Of a stretch of 20,817 nt of DNA, positions 16,703 through 20,817 are shown piece by piece. Source of the DNA: Nemertoderma westbladi (Eukaryota > Xenacoelomorpha > Nemertodermatida > Nemertodermatidae); contig JAUCBJ010000982.1 in assembly GCA_032718475.1 (NCBI GenBank), forward strand, positions 1-20,817, read 5' to 3'. How positions within the stretch are numbered: position 1 is the first letter of the stretch; each line of letters opens with the position of its first letter. The notes under the pieces are model-generated. The model worked only from the letters and a program-made list of their open reading frames with translations. It searched no databases and was not told where the DNA came from. A program made the translations under genes and the position numbers.

Positions 16703-17055
16703 AAGATTCACTTTACTCCCTTAAATAAGTTATTCAATATATTTGTTTTGTAGTTGTTACCATCGTTACTAGAGGAGTTGTCAGTTGGAACTGCTCCACC
16801 TGTTTGAAGATCGAAGTTCTACATTATATTTATAAATAATAACTAATGTAATATTATTATTATTTATTTATATAAATTTACACCATACTGTAACTTAGAA
16901 CAAAGATAACATATGCTGACAAATTAACTTTAGTATTATGGATGGGGTTTCCCCCTAAAAAAACATACATATTTTAAAATGTGAGTCAATAAATAAAGTA
17001 CATTAAAATACACCGAATTAAAATTATTACTGTATTTGAATGTTAGATTTAAAAA
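16703..17055. other. non-coding, nothing recognised
   Basis: AT-rich sequence flanking the mariner-type element. No coding-like frame. Confidence 0.5.
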
Positions 17056-17057
17056 TA

Positions 17058-17205
17058 CAGGGTGTTCCACAAAATTTGACACGTTTTTGTTTTTTAATAA
17101 CTTTGCGCGATCTCAACCTAATTTCCTAGTTTTGGTGGCAATCGGAAGCCAAAAGATAAACTTAAACTTGGTTTGTGTATGTCATGTTTTAGTTGCTATG
17201 GAAAC
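17058..17205. repeat. left terminal inverted repeat of the mariner element
   Basis: Matches the reverse complement of 18739-18887 from CAGGGTGTTCC to GTTGCTATGG. There are about ten substitutions and one base of length difference (AAACTTGG against AAACTTTGG). Confidence 0.95.
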
Positions 17206-17403
17206 TTAATGTTGCTATATAAAACAAGAGTTTGATTATCCACTTAATTTTACTATAAATATAAAGGTATAAAACTGCACAGTGAAATAATGAAACATAT
17301 AGGTAGGCTTAGTGAGTTAAAAGAGTTTAATATTGGGTAAGTTTACAATGAGTTTACTACTTCTTTATACTAATTTAATTTTCTCAATTATAATAATTTA
17401 CTA

Positions 17404-18389
17404 CTAATACACTTCATGTCCCCCTCCAATATGCTGGACGTGATCCACTCTTCTGCGCATCTCATTGAAACAATTAACAAAGTAATCCTGGGCCAACGAA
17501 CTAAAGGCTTCCCGAATTACCGTCTTCAGTTCCTCAACATTGTGCAGATTCTGGGCGTACACTAAATTGTTCACATGCCCTCAAAGACTAAAATCCAAGT
17601 GAGTCATGTCCGGTAATCGTGCTTGCCACTTTACAGGACCATCTCGACCGATCCATCGTCCCTGAAAGTTTTCGTTCAGAAACTCTCTTACCAATAAGCC
17701 ACAGTGGGGTGATGCACCACCATCTTGTTGGAAGATTGCCGTGGAGAGATTTGATAACTGGGGAACAAAGTAGTCCTTGAGCAAGTCTAGGTAAGAGAAC
17801 CTGTTTACAGTAGAATCTGGGAAGAAATAGGGGCCAATTAGTTTGGTTTTGGACATCGCAGCCCACACTGTAACCTTTGGGGTATCCCTAAACTTTTCTA
17901 CAATTTTATGCTACACTTTCCCCAAATCGTACAATTCCATCTGTTTACTTAGCCGTTGATATGAAAAGTTGCCTCGTCGCTGAAGAACACGTTACGCAGG
18001 TCCTTATCATGGAGGAACTCTGTAATTTTAGAAGCGGCTTCAACTCGTGTTGAGTAATCTGAAGAATGTAGTCCATGGACGACTTGGAGTTTGTAAGCTC
18101 TAAAGAGGAGATACTTTGCAGTCCTATGTAAACATCCACGACTAACAATTAGAGCCAATGATGCTCTACGTAATGAGGTTTCTGGGTGTGCGGTTAAATG
18201 TTGGCAAATATTATTAACTACATTTTCACTAAGGGGCAGTCTCCCGGAACCTTTCTTACGCAAAAGCGTTTTTTCGTTTCGAAATTTAATGACATTCCTA
18301 GATATGTCTTTCCTTGTAGGTCGACTTTCTCCAGGATATTTATGGGAATACTTTAGTGATACAAGTTTTGCAGATTTCAGCTCAAAAAA
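17404..18389 (-). pseudogene. Tc1/mariner transposase, DD41D-like
   Basis: A cut-and-paste transposase remnant of about 328 codons, near full family length (about 340). Read leftwards: an N-terminal DNA-binding part (ELKSAKLVSLKYSHKYPGES ... GSGRLPLSE). Then SDEATFHING with the first catalytic Asp (about 17960), VTVWAAMS, QQDGGASPH with the second Asp (about 17725), GRWIGRDGPVKWQARLPDM, and THLDF with the third Asp (about 17590). The last two Asp are 42 residues apart with one apparently inserted Gly, so the ancestor was likely DD41D. Lesions: TAA right after HING, a frameshift near 17900, a TGA replacing the Trp after LDFSL at 17581, and a TAG three codons before the N-terminal motif that removes the start. 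The natural end is the TAG at 17404. Confidence 0.9.
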
Positions 18390-18738
18390 CTAACTTATGA
18401 TGAAAACTTTCTGATCTCCAGAAAAATATTAGTTATTAAATTGACATCTAAATGTACCCAAACAAGTTTATGTGCTGTAATTATGTAGTGACTGTAGGCC
18501 TAACCATGAAGACATCGATAGCAGTTGATAACCAATATTTTTGTAACAAAAATGCACAATTAAAACACACTTCAAGCTACAGATAGATGATTTTGTCTAG
18601 AATAACTAAATTTAGATTGATTCCATGACTTTACTATTACTTAATTTAGATCAATATTTAAAATTTGTCTTTTAATCAACATCTCCCGCATAAATTATCT
18701 GAGAACATTTCATACCATTATTCAGAATAACATAATAT

Positions 18739-18887
18739 GTTACCATAGCAACTAACACATGCTATACCCAAACCAAAGTTTAAGTTTATCTTTTGGCTTC
18801 CGATTGACACTAAAACTAGGAAAATAGGTTGAGATTGTGCAAAGTTATTAAAAAACAAAAACGTGTCAAATTTTGTGGAACACCCTG
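18739..18887. repeat. right terminal inverted repeat of the mariner element
   Basis: Reverse complement of the left repeat; ends CACCCTG and is followed by the TA duplication. Confidence 0.95.
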
Positions 18888-18889
18888 TA

Positions 18890-19828
18890 TAATAGATAAG
18901 AAATATTCCATTACGAGCATTGCTAATAATTATGAGACAGACTGGATATCATATGGAATGAGATAAAATATATGCGTATTAAATTTAAATTTAGATGAAA
19001 TATATGCGTATTAAAAGGGCCAGAGTGGATGTGAAGTGAAATAAAATATGTATTAATAAAAGCATTATATGTCGTTATCTATGGGTATAAATCAAAATCA
19101 TCTATCATCGAAGATGATAGTAGTTATTGTTTCAACAGGTCATTAAGATATAGCTGCAATACACTGTCCAGCTACAATAATTATCAATTGAGTAGTGTTT
19201 AAAATTAATGAAGTATCTCCAAAATATATCGATCAGACGAGATTTAAGTCCTAAATGGTTCGTGAAATTGATTCACTTTGGTAGTACTGTATATTAGTTT
19301 TAGATAATTTTTACAGTTGATCCAACATAACAGATAATATCATTAATTCCAATTTTTCTAATTCTTTAAAATATTTTTATAAAAATACCATCCTTAAAAT
19401 CAAATCATTACTACTTATGATACATTAATCAATCGTTGATAACTCAGAACCACCAATACTCTAATCCAAATCTAATGTAGTATAATACAGTATAATTCTA
19501 AGGCTTTATTTATACCTACAATATACTGTTACCAGTTACCAGTTACCAATTACCGGTAGCAATTTCCGCGGACATAAAAAGTCAAAATCAGCGGACATAA
19601 TGAGTAAATTCAACGGACAAAAACAATTATTGTGGATCTAAAGCACTGTATCCTAGTGGACCATCGAATCCTTTGACAATCAGTGAATAACTACTACCCA
19701 CAGCCGCTCCACTCCCCACCCCCATCTCTCTCTCTCTCTCTCTCTCACAAACTCAGCTGTCCTACCAAACCTGTGTGTTCTATACTATCTCCCTATAGAA
19801 CCTGTTGTATTACATCTAACCAATATTA
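18890..19828. other. non-coding stretch with small repeats
   Basis: Contains a duplicated word agatgaaatatatgcgtatt (18961-19012 region) and the TC microsatellite. No coding-like frame. Confidence 0.5.
19725..19746. repeat. (TC)n microsatellite
   Basis: Eleven uninterrupted TC dinucleotides. Confidence 0.95.
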
Positions 19829-20072
19829 GTTAACTTATCTACCTTCATGAAGGGCCTATGAATTTCGATGGTTACACCAAATAATTCCACTCTGCTACTA
19901 ATGACTCACCAGCAGATATCTTTTCCAGCGGCCTTCATTGATTGGCTAAATTCTTGGCTATCATTTTGGTTACATGTTCTGCCTGTGCCGCCTATAAGCA
20001 AACCAACAACAATATTCTGTACATTATTACTGTTCTGGGTTTGTGTATTGCATTATTTTATATATAGCTAAA
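19829..20072. repeat. dispersed repeat, long copy
   Basis: gttaacttatctaccttcat + gaagggcctatgaatttcga at the left and tattgcattattttatatat + agctaa at the right match the short copy at 16107-16177. The ~170 bases between them here are absent there. Upstream, both copies are preceded by agcactgtatcc and C-rich sequence, so the shared unit may be longer. Confidence 0.7.
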
Positions 20073-20817
20073 TTTGCTAATGCAGTAATGGCCTCAATGT
20101 GTAGATCGATGCGCGATCGGACCACTTTTCTTCATATTTGTTTAGGCCTAAGGCAGCAACCCAGGTAGCATACTGTAACCGCATTTATATTTATTTATAT
20201 TAATTAATTGCTTTGATTTTAGTTATGTGTAAGCGTAAGTACTTTGTAAACATAGGCCTGTATACCTGTCACATAGGCCTGTCTTTTTATATGCCTGTAT
20301 AGTAAAATTCTGAGAATATAATATGATCAGGTGATATAAACTGATTATTAATTCGAATTTGATTAATTCACTGCACTCTGGTGTTACCACAGGACCAAGT
20401 TTGTGTGCTACCCACCACTCCCAAATAAACAATTGACAAACTTTCATAGAGTTGCCTCAAAGAAAGGTCTTTGACACAATCAAAGGTGCAAAGTTCATCA
20501 TGACATTGAAAAAGTGCTGTAGGCCAATCCGAGCTAGAGGTACCACCAGCGGTACAGGTACATTTCGCCATAATCAAGTACCGGCTGACCGGTAATCCAG
20601 AATTATAATACAGTAATATCGGAATATGAAAATCAGTCTAAAAACACTGACTGTGTACTGCTGTATGCTACTGCTACGCTACACACTCTGATACTAGGAC
20701 TATAATAATACAGTATCGGTACCGGCTGACCGGTAATACCTAATAGCAGTATAGCCTACCTGTAGCAATAGCAGTTGCAGTATAGTGCCTGTCAGCCTGT
20801 AGGCTTGTGTTTGTTGA
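20073..20817. other. non-coding stretch with a duplicated ACCGGCTGACCGGT motif
   Basis: gtaccggctgaccggtaat occurs at 20578-20596 and 20719-20737. The minus-strand frame at 20368-20577 (TAGGTSSSDWPTALFQCHDE) is mildly protein-like, with several cysteines, but has no recognisable family or splice support. Confidence 0.45.

Larger units (their letters stand above)
17058..18887 (-). mobile_element. full-length Tc1/mariner element, inactivated
   Basis: The 1830-bp element begins CAGGGTGTTCCACAAAATTT and ends with its reverse complement. It is flanked by TA on both sides (17056-17057 and 18888-18889), the target-site duplication of the IS630/Tc1/mariner superfamily. The inverted repeats are long, 148-149 bases. 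The single transposase gene on the minus strand carries stops and frameshifts. The ITR similarity (roughly 90% by eye) suggests a moderately old insertion. Confidence 0.95.

Noticed and set aside
17588-17866. Second overlapping minus-strand frame in the mariner element
   Set aside because: Out-of-frame shadow of the transposase DDE region.

Overview
The window is AT-rich animal nuclear DNA. It has short exon-like islands with splice signals, long non-coding stretches, minisatellites, homopolymer runs and many decayed transposons. The recurrent palindromic word TAGGCCTA and the repeat types suggest a marine invertebrate, but I cannot name the taxon. I see no bacterial gene organisation, no complete RNA gene and no CRISPR array. 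Almost everything recognisable is a mobile element or the remains of one.

Layout, left to right. 1-2.66 kb: small tandem repeats, a ~60-bp repeat array split by a GC-rich island that may be a retroelement tail, and a fold-back MITE. 3.0-3.65 kb: an unrecognised coding-like stretch on the minus strand with one frameshift. 4.27-4.74 kb: a 232-bp tandem duplication that encodes a beta-propeller-like peptide on the minus strand. 5.3-5.94 kb: a minisatellite whose units contain a small hairpin, then a near-perfect 156-bp direct repeat. 5.94-9.04 kb (minus): the central object, a broken Helitron-like element. Reading leftwards it encodes a Rep/HUH-like region, a PIF1-like SF1 helicase and, in line after helicase motif VI, a GIY-YIG nuclease domain with SLX1-like features. 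9.17-9.32 kb: poly-G repeat units. 9.39-11.40 kb (minus): a set of short, mutually similar exons, one with a zinc-knuckle-like cluster, ending at a stop codon and an AATAAA signal. 12.02-14.05 kb (minus): the 3' half of a CACTA/EnSpm-like transposon, with transposase, a small double zinc-ribbon ORF, an array of ACCNNGGTTT motifs and a CACTG terminus. 14.6-15.73 kb: a non-autonomous element with 17-bp inverted repeats bounded by TTAA. 17.06-18.89 kb: a full-length but inactivated Tc1/mariner element with ~148-bp inverted repeats, TA target sites and a DD41D-like transposase. The remainder is non-coding with dispersed and simple repeats.

How the parts work together. In the Helitron-like element the expected roles are DNA nicking and joining by the HUH Rep and strand displacement by the helicase. 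The nuclease would be an added activity acting on branched DNA or at the target site; that last role is inference. The mariner and CACTA-like elements are ordinary cut-and-paste transposons by family. All three show stops, frameshifts or missing ends and are probably inactive here.
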